This document shows, one piece after another, positions 11,485-23,136 of a stretch of DNA of 64,000 bases (its first letter is position 1; every line of letters starts with the position of its first letter). Below the pieces are notes generated by a model that worked only from the letters and a program-made list of their open reading frames with translations, did no database searches and was not told where the DNA came from. The translations under genes and the position numbers were made by a program. The stretch comes from Siphonodentalium dalli (taxonomy: Eukaryota > Mollusca > Scaphopoda > Gadilida > Siphonodentaliidae), in NCBI GenBank assembly GCA_032622095.1, contig CP136068.1, positions 152,671,151 to 152,735,150 on the forward strand, given 5' to 3'.

Positions 11485-11931
11485 TGTGACCCGCCATATC
11501 AAATCCAGTCGTAAGTCGGGATTTTTTTTACCCTGTGCCAATGCATTCTCTTATATATGCGAGTCGACCATAGGTCGCCTCGCATATATAAGAGAATGCA
11601 TTGGCCTAACAATTTTAATAATTTTTTCTTGTATTCTTTAACAATTTTATAATTTCACCCATACAGAGCCCCAGACAAACATGAGCAGACCACACTCTTC
11701 TATATGCTTCTATATATGTGTGGGGCTCCCTGCAGGGTAATGGATGTTTTTTATTTTATGTCCTAAAAATTGTAAGAAACATTTATTTTAAAAACATGAT
11801 AAATTGTTAGGCCAATGCATTCTCTTATATATGCGAGGCGACCTATGGTCGACTCGCATATATAAGAGAATGCATTGGCACAGGGTAAAAAAAATCCAGA
11901 CTTACGACTGGATTTGATATGGCGGGCCACA
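11485..11931. mobile_element. family E MITE (447 bp)
   Basis: Ends TGTGACCCGCCATATCAAAT and GATTTGATATGGCGGGCCACA, two complete H67 hairpins (11538-11604 and 11812-11878), spacer with GCCCCAGACAAACATGAGC and its partial inverse. The spacer is in the opposite orientation to the copy at 6752. Confidence 0.85.
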
Positions 11932-11935
11932 ACTA

Positions 11936-12118
11936 TTCACTGATGTGTAGCCCCCTTAGGAAGTGTTCCTTTGGAAATGTGGACATACTGTAGAACTTAT
12001 TAACTGAACATTTCCGTCCAATGAATAGGAATCCTTCTCCACTTGTGTAATCCGATGTCTGCTTATATTTTCTGAACAACCCTCCTAACTCGGTGGGAGA
12101 TTCCATTAATTTTGAAAG
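11936..12118. mobile_element. family C MITE, degenerate fragment
   Basis: Resembles C interior: GATGTGTAGCCCCCTTAGGAA, AACTTATTAACTGAACATTT, AATAGGAATCCTTCTCCACT and GGTGGGAGATTCCATT. Terminal TTAA sites not preserved. Confidence 0.5.
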
Positions 12119-12293
12119 ATTTAATTCAGATAATTCATTTTACATGAGAGACGATTTGGTTTTTTGATTTTGCGGCTCATAAATTTTGTCATAAGAAGTG
12201 CATTATGTAAACTTAAAACATTAGTTTGAATCTGTTTGAATGCAGAGTTTTAACTCGTTTGTGTTCCACAACTGAATAACACAAGCCTCGATG

Positions 12294-12459
12294 TACAGTA
12301 ATGCTCTAATTAATCGACCTCTTAACCACAGCAGAATTATGGGTAACTTTTCAGGATTTAGTTGGAAAATATGGCTTGTTGCCATTCATCGGAAAGCTCT
12401 CCCAAGTTACCCATAATTCTGCTGTGGTTAAGGAGTCGATTATTTAGGGCATTACTGTA
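12294..12459. mobile_element. family G palindromic MITE (166 bp)
   Basis: TA-CAGTAATGCTCT...AGGGCATTACTG-TA with the usual AACCACAGCAGAATTATGGG arms. The right inner arm is deleted, leaving the ATCGGAAAGCTCTC loop segment on one side only. Confidence 0.8.
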
Positions 12460-12620
12460 CATGATAAACGGTGGTTTGAAGACAATTCACTGTTACAGTT
12501 TTGTTTACATAACAATGGTTTAAACACATGGTTTGTCATTACTGTAGAACTATCAATAATAAATATAAGAACAAAGTTTATTTATTTCACCATGTTCATC
12601 TCAGTGATGATGTTTAAACA

Positions 12621-13183
12621 AACTTATATATTTTTTACACATTTACCCACTATGAGTGCCTTGGGTCCCTTTTTACAGACTTATATATTTTTTGCACATT
12701 TACCCACTATGAGTGCCTTGGGTCCCTTTTTACAGACTTATATATTTTTTGCACATTTACCCACTATGAGTGCCTTGGGTCCCTTTTACAGACTTTTATA
12801 TTTTTTACACATTTACCCACTATGAGTGCCTTGGGTCCCTTTTTACAGACTTATATATTTTTTGCACATTTACCCACTATGAGTGCCTTGGGTCCCTTTT
12901 TACAGACTTATATATTTTTTGCACATTTACCCACTATGAGTGCCTTGGGTCCCTTTTTACAGACTTATATATTTTTTGCACATTTACCCACTATGAGTGC
13001 CTTGGGTCCCTTTTTACAGACTTATATATTTTTTACACATTTACCCACTGAGTGCCTTGGGTCCCTTTTAACAGACTTTTATATTTTTTACCCATTTACC
13101 CACTGTGAGTGCCTTGGGTCCCATTTTACAGTATTATATATTTTTTGCACATTTACCCACTGCGAGTGACTTGGGTCCCTTTA
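12621..13183 (+). repeat. 57-bp minisatellite, about 10 copies
   Basis: Unit contains CCACTATGAGTGCCTTGGGT and CAGACTTATATATTTTTT. Marker spacing is 57, 57, 56, 57, 57, 57; later units vary more. Because 57 is divisible by three, a 19-residue repeat stays open over several units, but the 56-bp unit and later indels break the frame. Treated as non-coding. Confidence 0.9.
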
Positions 13184-13254
13184 AAACAACAAATTGCTAT
13201 TGATAAGGCTATAGCCTTTCCAGAGTAAGTGAATCCATATCATATAATAATTAA

Positions 13255-13390
13255 TGATGACAGTGGTGATAACAACAAAGAAGATGATGATGATTATGAT
13301 GATGATTATGATGATTATGAAAAAGGATGATGATGCAGATTATCATAATAAAGATGACAATTATTATTGTGATTATATATATATATACAA
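13255..13390 (+). repeat. imperfect GAT microsatellite and short (AT)n
   Basis: GATGATGATTATGATGATG-type repeats from about 13275, followed by ATATATATATA at 13374-13386. Confidence 0.8.
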
Positions 13391-13879
13391 AATACTATGA
13401 GTTTCACAACATACTATGCAATTTTGCGACATTTATAAATTCTAGCCTTCAAACACTATAAGTAGCTTTAGTTAATCTGGATTGAAACTAAGTTTACACC
13501 ACAGGGTTCAACGAAACAAAGTTACCCTACACAGTTACAACATGACCATGATAAGACAAACAAAATAGTTTTATATGCACACTATACCTGTGTTTAAATC
13601 AGGCCAAATGAGAAACGAAACCAGACACAGATTAAAGTTTAACAATTTACCCTGTCATACATGTACCAACATGCCCATACATGCTACATTCCCATGGCTA
13701 TGTGCAGTGAAATGATATTACATATAGAACTGAGGTAATGCCTGATGGTTTATAAATATATAATGAATGCTCCGCATTGCTTCGCTGGTAAACATGCACT
13801 GACTCGAGTGGTATGTCATGCTCCACATATCAAACATATCAGAGCTGATCGGATCTCACACCCCGGGTACACGATCAAT
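13391..13879. other. no recognisable feature
   Basis: Intronic AT-rich sequence; nothing supportable seen. Confidence 0.4.
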
Positions 13880-14500
13880 GGTAGCTGATCAAACCTAATG
13901 ATGTATCCCCCCAGTCAATAAATTACAATTTTATAACAGGCAAATCCGATATTCTAAATGTAAATTAAAGGTACATATAATGCTTGAGCTCAAATAGATA
14001 ATATATTCGATACTATAAATTATAGATTAAACATATTTAACATGATGTATTCTCGTAGTCAATAAATTTCCATTTTATAATGGGCGAATCCAATACTCTA
14101 AATGTAAGTTAAAAGTGACAAATAGTGCTTAGCATCATAACTATAGTAAGCCTATCCATAGTATATTAATTATTATATATTATAGATTAAACATATTTAT
14201 CAAACCTCATGATTTATCCTCATAATGAGCCTTCAGCAATTATTTTCCATTTATAACAGTTTATAACAGGCAAATTCTCTGTGCTAAATGTAAGTTAAAG
14301 GGAAGTTTAGTGTTCGATGTCCTAATTATATTATAGATACTATATTCATGATTATAGATTAAACATTATTATCAAACCTCACAAAGTATCCCCATATTCA
14401 GCCATAGCTCATACATTTCCATTTGATAAGAGGCAAATCCAATATAATAAATGCAAGTTCCAGGTAAAAATGTTTAGATATCATTCTAAAAATCTTACCT
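13880..14500. repeat. diverged tandem repeat of about 145-172 bp, four units
   Basis: Units start near 13898, 14041, 14207 and 14379. Each has the order ATGTAT(C)CC, TTCCATTTTATAA, GGCAAATCC, CTAAATGTAAGTTAAA and TATAGATTAAACAT. Not coding. Confidence 0.75.
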
Positions 14501-14590
14501 TTATAATTCAAGTTTATGATTCTCTTTTAGCCTCTTTAATGCAGTGTATATTTGTTTCTTAAATTTACCATCTATGTTATTCTTAAAGAC

Positions 14591-14763
14591 ATTTTCCAAG
14601 TTCCCAACAACAGAAAATCTTACAATGCTGTTTGATACGAATTTGAAGAAAAAAAAATCCTAGTTAAAGTGGTCACATTTTCAAGGTCCCAATAACAGAA
14701 AATTATGCCATGTCGTTTGATATGCACTTGAAAGCTTGGACAAAATACTAGTTAAAGAGGTCA
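14591..14763 (+). repeat. two-copy tandem repeat of about 85-95 bp
   Basis: ATTTTCCAAGTTCCCAACAA..CCTAGTTAAAGTGGTCAC is repeated as ATTTTCAAGGTCCCAATAAC..ACTAGTTAAAGAGGTCAC. Confidence 0.75.
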
Positions 14764-14988
14764 CCTCGATTCATCGTCACCTAGATACTGACTCAGTAGC
14801 ACTGTGTGAAAACTATGTTCCGTTTATACCATATATGAACATCAAACTCCGGGTTCCCACACTCGAATCTGTGACACTGCTATATATTCCAGGGTGGCCC
14901 TGTTATCACTGCGTAATATTTCCATGTGAATATGTCATCAGATGTGCACTCTAATGAAGGTCCACAAGTGTACTCAGCACAGTGTTCC

Positions 14989-15423
14989 CAAGGCTGCAAA
15001 TAGTGTCTGTCATTTGCAGAATGATGTCCCCAGAGGGTGAATTTAGTGATGCTATCCCGCACAGCAGGCTAACATCAGCAAATTCACCCTCTGGGGACCT
15101 CATTCTGCTTAGGCCTCATATTCTGAGAAGTATCTATAGTCTCATATTAACATTGTTTTTGTAAATTTTTTTCTTTCTGAGAAGTTTCTATACCCCGTAA
15201 TTTGCAGAATATAAAATGCATAATATAATGGTGAACATCACCAATTTCAACTGGGGGAACTTCAATCTGATCCTAAGTCTCCCATAGCAGTTGAGGCCTA
15301 AGCAGAATGAGGTTCCCAGACAGTGAATTTGGTGATGCTAGCCCACCTTTGCAGGATAGCATCACTAAATTCACCCTCTGAGGACCTCATTCTGCAAATG
15401 ACAGATCCATTACTGCAGGCTTG
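14989..15423. mobile_element. family F MITE (435 bp)
   Basis: CAAGGCTGCAAATAGTGTCT to CTGCAGGCTTG, with both subterminal hairpins and the usual spacer. Flanking octamers AGTGTTCC and AATGTTCC form an 8-bp target duplication with one mismatch. Confidence 0.85.
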
Positions 15424-15544
15424 AATGTTCCCATAGATATAATCCACCTGGGTAACCTTGGAGGGCTGACAGACAGGGTTATAGGGGACACAACCATCTG
15501 GAGAGTAGAACAATCTGGAGAGCATATCACACTCAATGTGTGTA

Positions 15545-15913
15545 TTAACCCTTTACCCAACAAACCAGCCAAAACCGGCCAAAACAAGCTTCAACAGCCT
15601 AAAATATCTTCGGTCTGTCTGAATAGAACCATACAAATATGGATATCATTGGAACCGGCTCCTTGACCACATTGTGATAGTTACAGTTATGCCCTGTGCC
15701 AATGCATTCTCTTATATATGCGAGTCGACCATAGGCCTAAAAAAAAACTTTTTTTAACACTTTTTACCATTTTTTCTTACATTCTTTAACAATTTTATAA
15801 TTTTTATGTGTTAAGCCAATGCATTCTCTTATATATGCGAGACGACCTATGGTCAACTCGCATATATAAGAGAATGCATTGGCACAGGGCCCTTCTGTTG
15901 GGTAAAGGGTTAA
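15545..15913. mobile_element. family A MITE (369 bp), left hairpin half-deleted
   Basis: TTAACCCTTTACCCAACAAA to GTTGGGTAAAGGGTTAA. The left hairpin (from 15698) stops after GAGTCGACCATAGG and jumps into CCTAAAAAA; compared with the intact copy, the sequence between two GG dinucleotides is gone. Right H67 15816-15882 is full length. Confidence 0.85.
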
Positions 15914-16140
15914 CCCTTTCATGATGGGAGCTGAGCTGGTGCAGCATTAAAAACTATGTGCCAGTGCATTCTCTAATATAAAAGAATGCACTGGCTTACA
16001 AGGTCAAGTTAAATATTATTTGGCCAATGTAATTCTTATAAATGCGAGGCCCTCTATGGGAGACTCACATATATAAGAGAAAGCATTAGCACAGGGTTTT
16101 CGCAAAATTTCAGGAAGTTTATTTTTTCATGGAAAATGAA
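15910..16140. mobile_element. family B MITE, sharing its TTAA with the A element
   Basis: Begins at the same TTAA that ends the preceding A copy, then CCCTTTCATGATGGGAGC and two hairpins: a shortened one (15961-15994) and 16023-16089. The right end TTCAGGAAG..TTTTTTCATGG is degenerate. Confidence 0.75.
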
Positions 16141-16169
16141 TGAAATTGAAAAAAAATCTCATAATATTT

Positions 16170-16441
16170 ATAACCCTTATAACTAAATAGTCATTGATGA
16201 GTAGTTATGCCATAGGAAATGTTCAGATGATAAGTTCAACAAACAACCGTAGGTCCTGTGTTGGACTTATTATCTGAACATTTCCCATCAATGAATATGA
16301 ATCATTCTGCTCTTGAATAATCTATTTGCATGTCTGTCGTCAGCACATTCTGCTGAAAACCCCCTCCAAATGAATAATAGACAATTCCAATATTAAATTT
16401 ATAACTGGGTGGGAGAATCCATTTAGTATAGAAAGGGTTAA
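16170..16441. mobile_element. family C MITE (about 270 bp)
   Basis: Degenerate left end (TAACCCTTATAACTAAATAG), hairpin 16215-16290 (AAATGTTCAGATGATAAGTT..TTATTATCTGAACATTTCCC) and a good right end GGGAGAATCCATTTAGTATA..GAAAGGGTTAA. Confidence 0.8.
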
Positions 16442-16462
16442 CGGAGCATGTTCAAAATTTCA

Positions 16463-16477
16463 CCCCCCCCCCCCCCC
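16463..16477 (+). repeat. poly-C run (15 nt)
   Basis: Uninterrupted C tract; it would be a G tract in the POLR2H pre-mRNA. Confidence 0.9.
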
Positions 16478-16542
16478 TGTACAGAGACGGCTTCGAGCTA
16501 AAACTCATGAATTCTTTAAAATTAATTGCCCACACCAGTAGA

Positions 16543-16978
16543 ACAAGCCTGATTATAGTGTGTCTGTCATTTGCAGAATGAGGTCCCTAGAGGGGGAATT
16601 TAGTGAAGCTATCCAACAAGGTGGCAAATTCACCCTCTGGGGACTTCCTTCTGCTTAGGCCTCAACTGCTATGGGAGACCTAGGATCAAATTGAAATTCC
16701 CCAGTTGAAGTTGGTGATGTTCACTTATTAGTTACCTCGATTATGAATTTTATCTTCTGCAAATTAGGGGATATAGAAACATCCCAGAAGGGAAAACGTA
16801 ACTAAAAACAATGGTAATTTGAGACTATAGATACTTCCCAGAAGATGAGGCTTAAGCAGAATGAAGTTTGCAGAGGGTAAATTTGGTGATGCTAGCCCGC
16901 TATGTGGGATAGCATCACTAAATTCACCCTCTGGGGACATCATTCTGCAAAGATCAGACACATTATACTCAGGCTTGA
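16543..16978. mobile_element. family F MITE (about 436 bp), reverse orientation
   Basis: CAAGCCTGATTATAGTGTGT to ATACTCAGGCTTG. The spacer is in the opposite orientation to the copy at 14989. The left hairpin is damaged (TCCAACAAGGTGGC). Flanks CAGTAGAA and AAGTAGAA resemble an 8-bp duplication if the right end is set 2 bp further out. Confidence 0.8.
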
Positions 16979-16995
16979 TAAGTAGAAATGTCACC

Positions 16996-17249
16996 TTAAC
17001 CCTTTCAATACTAAATGGATTCTCCAATTAAGTTATTAACATATACGTATAGGAACGGTATATTATTCATTTCAAGGGGTGTTCACGTAATAAAAGCAGA
17101 CAGCAGACATAAAAACAGATAATACAAGAGCAGAATAATTCATACTCATTGGGGGAAATGTTCAGAAAATAAGTTCAACATGGTCGTTTGTTGAACTTAT
17201 TATCTGAACATTGTCTAAGGGAACTACTCATCAATGAGTATTTAGTATA
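16996..17249. mobile_element. family C MITE, right end lost
   Basis: TTAACCCTTTCAATACTAAA at the left, then TATTCATTTCAAGGGGTGTT, GCAGACAGCAGACAT, and the hairpin (17150-17230) AAATGTTCAG.AAATAAGTTC..GAACTTATTATCTGAACATT flanked by CTCATTG / CAATGAG. Stops in TTTAGTATAA. Confidence 0.8.
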
Positions 17250-18953
17250 ATGCACCAAAGAGTGCTAACAATACCACAATTGTGACAGATTTTATAGCTA
17301 TATGGGTCAGGGGTTGATTTAATGTTCTAAAATTGTATAGCATTTTGCAGCTATGGGTAGATTTTGTATAGCTTTCCCTACCAATACATGTTTTTTCAAT
17401 GTAAATTGGTTAGCAGAAATAGGAAATCACATCGCAGATTGCGATGCGAATCCAGTTAAATCGAGCCTTGTATGGGCTGCACAAAAACACAGAAAGATAA
17501 CTAAAGGGTGGAAAATGTGGATATTCTTGTATAAAAATATTATCATTTTGCTAGTCTATTTTCTTCGTTCATCTGAACAAACAGACATGGGGGGGGGGGG
17601 GGGGGGGGGGGGTCAGTATTCATTTGTTAGCACAGGTTGCCCTTTCTTGTATATGAATCAGTAGGCATGATAACTTTTATCCTTGAAGTGAAACACCCCC
17701 ATGATATCAGCAAATATTTGCCACACGTAGTTCTTCATGGAGCCTGAAGCAATGTTTAGACCAATATTAAAATATTTTTCTACTTTCGATCAAATTATAA
17801 TATTCTGACAGTTAGAAAATTTACAACAATTTGAATGAGGTGTTTACATGAATTTTGAGAACTTTGAGGATTTTGAGAACATTCCTCCTCAAGGTATGAG
17901 GGGTGCAAAACTGCTTAAAGTCAACCATTTTGTAAACATGTGGGCTATAAGACCAATATTAAATGCGTTATATGATACAAGCACAAGCAACAACACAGAT
18001 ACTATTGATATCATAATCTAAGATAAGTATGTACTTTGGATTAAATAATTAGAACTTGATCTGGGCAAATAGAAATATGTAATAATATGCTGAAATAAAA
18101 TAATAAACACAAACATTTGCATTATGTCAAGACTTCAATTGAAAAAAGGAAGATCTTTTTGGAATTATTAAATGTAAGATAGGTGTGAGAAATTCCATTA
18201 TTCGTACAATTGCATATACCAAGAAATTCTGATAATATTTTCTTATCTAGAAATGCAAACCATTAAGAATAAATGTTTTCTTTTGTACTCAAGGTTTCCA
18301 CCAAGCAACCACAGTGTTTTAGATATCGCATGTAAAAAGAATGCCAAAGATTATAATGATGATAAAAGTGACTGAGAAATATTTATATCTTAAAACAGAA
18401 AAGGTTAATATACACAGCCATGAGGTGAGGACACCGAAACATGTGATAGGAAAGCCTGCTGTAACATGACTTAACACGCGTGTGCTGAATAAGCAGAATA
18501 AAGGCGATACATTGACTCTGCACACAAAACAACGATCACTGAATCACTGCCCAATAAAAATCAATTTGCTTTAAAACTATCATTACAAGTCAACAGTGAG
18601 TAGATTTTGAGATTGGGGTACGAGTGGGAGAGAAGAGAATAAAGCGACCACTACCTACCTGTTCGATGCCTCCGAATGATCTGACCAGGCCTCTTCACTT
18701 CCAGGAGACGCACATATGTGTGTGTGTGTGTGTTCCGTTGTCATGTGACATGAATTGGCATGTTCGGGTTTTAACATGTTTCGACAGCTATAATGCCTAA
18801 TCCACAGTTTTATACTGTGCAGTCCTGTAGTTTAGTTGTCGTGCATGTGCATGTGGATGGTACAATAAACAATAAAGTATGGGTGACAGGGTCCAATGAT
18901 CGCAGTATTACCATAGATCAAACGGGGAAGTCATTCATATTTCTAATGTTAAG
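17250..18953. other. intronic stretch, poly-G and (TG)n only
   Basis: Contains a 25-nt G run at 17588-17612 and GTGTGTGTGTGTGTG around 18717-18733. No element ends, gene or array noticed otherwise. Confidence 0.5.
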
Positions 18954-19090
18954 GTGATCAGTCGTGCCAATATATTGATCACTGAAGAATGTAACTAACC
19001 CCTGCTCTGCCAAGTCAAGTCTATAAATTATAATTTATATCCAAGACTGAACAAGTCCATTCCTGGAAATTTCAACTTGGGTATAAGGTG
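18954..19090 (+). repeat. dispersed repeat R1, copy 1
   Basis: GTGATCAGTCGTGCCAATAT..TTGATCACT..GCCAAGTC..AGTCTATAAAT..GAACAAGTCCATTCCTGGAA matches 22859-23015 in the same orientation. No clear ends. Confidence 0.7.
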
Positions 19091-19149
19091 TATCTATTAA
19101 TTCCTTTGTCATGTAAACATGTTTTATTAACCCACCACACGTAGGCACA

Positions 19150-19192
19150 AGATTAGACCATCCCATGAATCTCTGGCTACGCCCACAGGGTA
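19150..19192. mobile_element. possible family H end fragment
   Basis: CATCCCATGAATCTCTGGCT ACGCCC resembles the H terminal region (CATGAATCTCT..GGC). Only the end is present. Confidence 0.35.
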
Positions 19193-19331
19193 TTTTATTT
19201 TTTTATTACTTGGTTTACAGATTTTGTGGTTCAAACAATTATTCCTATCTATTAAATTTTTTTCCCTCCCACACCCTGCCCACACCAGGAGGAAATAAAT
19301 TAAAATAAATAGGACTAATTTGTTTTTTAAG

Positions 19332-19700
19332 TTAACCCTTTACCCAACAGAAGGGCCCTGTGCCAATGCACATAGGTCGCCTCGCATATATAAGAGAATG
19401 CATTGGCTTAACACATTAAAAATTATAAAATTGTTAAAGAATGTAAGAAAAAATGGTAAAAAGTGTTAAAAAAAAGATTTTTTTTTAGGCCAATGCATTC
19501 TCTTATATATGCGAGGCGACCTATGGTCGACTCGCAAATATAAGAGAATGCATTGGCACAGGGCATAACTGTAACTATCACAATGTGGTCAAGGAGCCGG
19601 TTCCAATGATATCCATATTTGTATGGTTCTATTGAGACAGACCGAAGATATTTTAGGCTGCTGAAGCTTTATTTGGCCGGTTTGTTGGGTAAAGGGTTAA
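19332..19700. mobile_element. family A MITE (369 bp), left hairpin half-deleted
   Basis: TTAACCCTTTACCCAACAGA to GTTGGGTAAAGGGTTAA. The left hairpin has lost most of its first arm (CCAATGCA joined to CATAGGTCGCC, 19363-19407), sharing CA at the junction. Right H67 19490-19556 has one substitution. Confidence 0.85.
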
Positions 19701-19760
19701 ATTGTCAAAGATATGGTCTCGGAAAATAAAATATTCGCTGTATAATAATCCACCACCTGT

Positions 19761-20169
19761 CAAGCCTTCAAATAGCGTGTCAGTCATTTGCAGAATGAGG
19801 TCCCCAGAGGGTAAATTTAGTTATGTTATTCCGCACAACAGGCTAGCATCACCAATTTCACCCTCTGGGGAACTAATTCTGCCCAGGCCGCATCTAATGG
19901 GAAGTATCTATAGTCTCAAACTAACATTGTTTTTAGTTACTTTTTTCCCTTCTGGGAAGTTTCTATATCCCATAATTTGCAGAAGATAAAATGCATAATC
20001 GAGGTGACTAATGGGTGGACATCACTAACTTCAACTGGGGAACTTCAATCTGATCATAGGTGCCCCATAGTAGTTGACGCTAAACAAAATGAGGTTTCCA
20101 GGGGGTGAACTAAATTGACCCTCTGGGGACCTCATTCTACAAATGACAGACACACTATTTGCAGGCTTG
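19761..20169. mobile_element. family F MITE (409 bp)
   Basis: CAAGCCTTCAAATAGCGTGT to TATTTGCAGGCTTG. Both hairpins present; the right one is shortened. It abuts an H element. No convincing target duplication. Confidence 0.8.
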
Positions 20170-20171
20170 TT

Positions 20172-20903
20172 GGTTAAGCCCGTAGAGATCATATTCCAAA
20201 AGTGCAAAACCGGGGAACTTTGAAGTTGTGAGAGGGTTTATAAAATTAAAAACAGTGCATGTAAAATATTTCTGAGTTAATACCTGTTATTTAATAATGT
20301 ATTTCACTTCTGGTGAAGGTCCCAGCTCGAGATGGCATGGCTTAGGCAAATTATGTGAACCAATTGTGCTTTGGGTAGTTTTCAATCATGGAATTTCTCC
20401 CAAGTAATAAATACCATGTTTATTGTAATATCGGCTCACAAATAATTGAGGTGGGACCACCCCATACTGTGAAATTTATTATCAGAGAACAAGTATTAAC
20501 AATGAAATATATTCCCTGCATTGTTTGTTCAATGTTACAAATTTCCACATCAGAACAGGTCGGATTCAAGCCTTGAAATAGGGTGTCTGTCATTTGCAGA
20601 ATGACATCCCCAGAGGGTGAATTTAGTGATGCTACCCCGCATAGCGGGCTAGCATCACCAAATTCACCCTCTGGGAACCTCATTCTGCTGAGGTGTAAGC
20701 AGAATGAGGTCCCCAGAGGGTGAGTTTGGTGATGCTAGCCCGCTATGCGGGGTAGCATCACTAAATTCACCCTCTGGGGACCTCATTCTGCAAATGACAG
20801 ACACCCTATTTCAAGGCTTGGTCGGAATGTCAAAAAGTTCCCAGGTTTTGAACTGGTGGGCGTATGATCTCTACCGGCTTAAGCCAGAGTACAGATTCAT
20901 GAC
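20172..20903. mobile_element. family H element containing a nested F element
   Basis: AGCCCGTAGAGATCATATTC.. to ..TGATCTCTACCGGCTTAAGCC, matching the H type copy arms (CCCAGCTCGAGAT, GTATATTTCACT, AATATATTCCCTGC). The terminal CATGAATCT is lost at the left and partly kept at the right. Interrupted by F at 20567-20820. Confidence 0.75.
20567..20820. mobile_element. family F MITE, short-spacer form (254 bp)
   Basis: CAAGCCTTGAAATAGGGTGT to ACACCCTATTTCAAGGCTTG, nearly a perfect four-arm palindrome; the two hairpins are joined by TGAGGTGTAAGC instead of the usual 200-bp spacer. Flanks GTCGGATT and GTCGGAAT give an 8-bp target duplication (one mismatch) inside an H element. Confidence 0.9.
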
Positions 20904-21010
20904 ACGATCTAGACGTAAGATATAATCCTATTTCGAGACTGAAGATACTTATACATATAATCTATCTAAGTTTCTCGGAAATTGAATCTATTCTGTGACC
21001 TGCTTCACAA

Positions 21011-21845
21011 ATTTGAATTTAGTGTGTCTGAAATTTACATAATGAGGTCCCTAGAGGGTGAATTTAGTGACACTATCAAGCCTGCAAATAGCGTCTGTCA
21101 TTTGCAGAATGAGGTCCCCAGAGGGTGAATTTAGTGATGCTATCCCGCAAAGCGGGCTAGCATCACTAAATTCACCCTCTGGGGACCTCATTCTGCTTAG
21201 GCCATCAACTGCTATGGTAGACCTAGGATCAGAATGAAGTTCCCAGTTGAAGTTGGTGATGTTCACCCATTGGGCACCTCAATTATGAATTTTATCTTCT
21301 GCCAATTAGGGGATATAGAATCTTCCCAGAAGGGAAAAAGTAACTAAAACCAATGTTAATTTAATACAATAGATACTTCCCAGAAGATGAGGCCTAAGCA
21401 GAATGAGGTCTCCAGAGGGTGAATTTGGTGATGCTAGCCCGCTATGCGGGATAGCATCACTAAATTCACCCTCTGGGGACCTCATTCTGCAAATGACAGG
21501 CACACTATTTGCAGGCTTGGACACTATCCTGCACAGCATGCTCGAGTCACCGAATTCACTCTATGGGGACCTCATTCTGCTTCGGCCTCCACTGTTGCGG
21601 GAGACCAGAGTTCCCCAGTTGAAGTCGGTGATATTCACCGATTAGTCACCTTGATTATGCTTTTATCTTCTGCATATTAGGGGATATAGAAACTTCTTCT
21701 GCGAATTAGGGGATATAGAAACTTCCCAGAAGGGGGGAAAGTAACTAAAAACAATGATATTTGACACTATAGATACTTCCCAGAAGATGAGGACTAAGCA
21801 GAATGAGGTCCCCAGATGATATATATGGTGATGCTAGCCTGCTTA
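21011..21845. mobile_element. family F MITE interrupted by another F element
   Basis: Outer copy: AGTGTGTCTGAAATTTACAT.. hairpin start to GACACTAT (21076), resuming at 21520 with GACACTATCCTGCACAGC and the F spacer; the right hairpin is truncated near 21845. The interior has a local duplication of GGGGATATAGAAACTTC. Confidence 0.8.
21077..21519. mobile_element. family F MITE (443 bp), perfect 8-bp TSD
   Basis: CAAGCCTGCAAATAGCGTCT to CACACTATTTGCAGGCTTG, both hairpins well preserved, spacer complete. Flanked on both sides by GACACTAT (21069-21076 and 21520-21527). Inserted into an older F copy. Confidence 0.93.
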
Positions 21846-22125
21846 AAGAGACATTATTATTCAAGACTAAATTATATCAATATATTGTGCATCATAATTC
21901 AAATCTGTTCAAATCTCAAACATAGTTGTGACCCCCTGAGCAAGGTCATTCGTACTGTGGCTGCTTTGTTGTACCTGGATGCGAAATAGGTACCTAGATT
22001 GTTGGGCAGGCGTGAAGGTGTGTGCATGAGCATGTGTATGACTCGCCGCTCTAGTGAAGTGCCGATAAAATGGTAGCAAGCATTCGACTCAGCATTGCTT
22101 AACAATTGGGGTCATAACATGGCTG

Positions 22126-22396
22126 TTAACCCTTTCAGTGCCAGGGGCCGATCTCATCGGGCCTAATTTACGGTCTGTAAAATCGGCCTTAAAAAAATAA
22201 AAAAAAAATAAAAATTTAATGTTTAAAAAATTATTAAAATTGTAAAAAATAATAACAAATGATAAAAAATTGTTAGGCCAATGCATTCTCTTATATATGC
22301 GAGGCGACCTATGGTCGACTCGCATATATAAGAGAACGCATTGGCACAGGGTATATGGGTTGATACAAAAATCGGACCTGGCCCTCAAAGGGTTAA
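22126..22396. mobile_element. family D MITE (271 bp)
   Basis: TTAACCCTTTCAGTGCCAGG + GGGCCGATCTCATCGG..; right end TCGGACCTGGCCCTCAAAGG + GTTAA. One H67 (22278-22344) preceded by the AT spacer TTGTTAGG and followed by CACAGGGTATATGGG. Family D has a short GGCCGAT palindrome at the left instead of a left H67. Confidence 0.85.
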
Positions 22397-22689
22397 AGCA
22401 CTGAGAAACTCATGTGTTTAAGCGCTGTATAAAAACTATATATTATATTAGTTTTATTACTTAAAATGGGGAGCTCACTATACATAGCTGTATCAATATT
22501 TGACACTAAAATATATAAAATAAATTTAACATAAGAGCTCAGTAATAATAACTTGAAACTTTCATGTTTGTCTGTTTTAGGTGTAACACATCATTTTTAG
22601 AATTCCCATGTAGATACATTCTGAACATACTGAATTTTCAGTGATTTGGGAGAAGTCATTTTACATTACTCGTATTAGACAGTTACGTT
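22397..22689. other. no recognisable feature
   Basis: AT-rich intronic sequence. Confidence 0.4.
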
Positions 22690-22858
22690 AAGGTACTAAA
22701 TAATAGACTCCTTAACCACAGCAGAATTATGGGTAACTTTTCAGGATTTAGTCGGAAATATGGCTTGTTGCCAACAAGCCATATTTCCGACTAAATCCTG
22801 AAAAGTTACCCATAATTCTGCTGTGGTTAAGGAGTCGATTATTTAGGGCATTACTGTA
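22690..22858. mobile_element. family G palindromic MITE, left end degenerate
   Basis: Arms CCACAGCAGAATTATGGGTA and GGAAATATGGCTTGTTGCCA meet directly at the centre (GTTGCCAACAAG). The right end GGGCATTACTG-TA is intact; the left terminal CAGTAATGC is changed to AGGTACTAAA. Confidence 0.8.
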
Positions 22859-23015
22859 GGGTGATCAGTGCTGCCAATATGTTGATCACTCACGAATATC
22901 GCTAACATATAAACTGCCAAGTCATTCGAAGTCAGGTCTATAAATAATATCCCACAATGAACAAGTCAATTCCTGGAAATTTCAACCTGTACAGTGTATA
23001 TAAGGGTGATTTATT
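22859..23015 (+). repeat. dispersed repeat R1, copy 2
   Basis: GGTGATCAGTGCTGCCAATA.. to ..AACAAGTCAATTCCTGGAAA, same order as 18954-19090. Confidence 0.7.
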
Positions 23016-23136
23016 TACTTACTGTGTATACACCCGTCATAAGCCCATCCCTGAGGATAAACCCAGTCTATGTTTTTTCTCCCAAAATAATCATGAGGTG
23101 GTCCTCGTAGATAAGTCCACCCCCATATTTAGAACT

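Noticed and set aside
12592-13169. Repeat protein encoded by the 57-bp array
   Set aside because: A 56-bp unit and later indels shift the frame; no splice or start context; AT-rich minisatellite explains the open frames.
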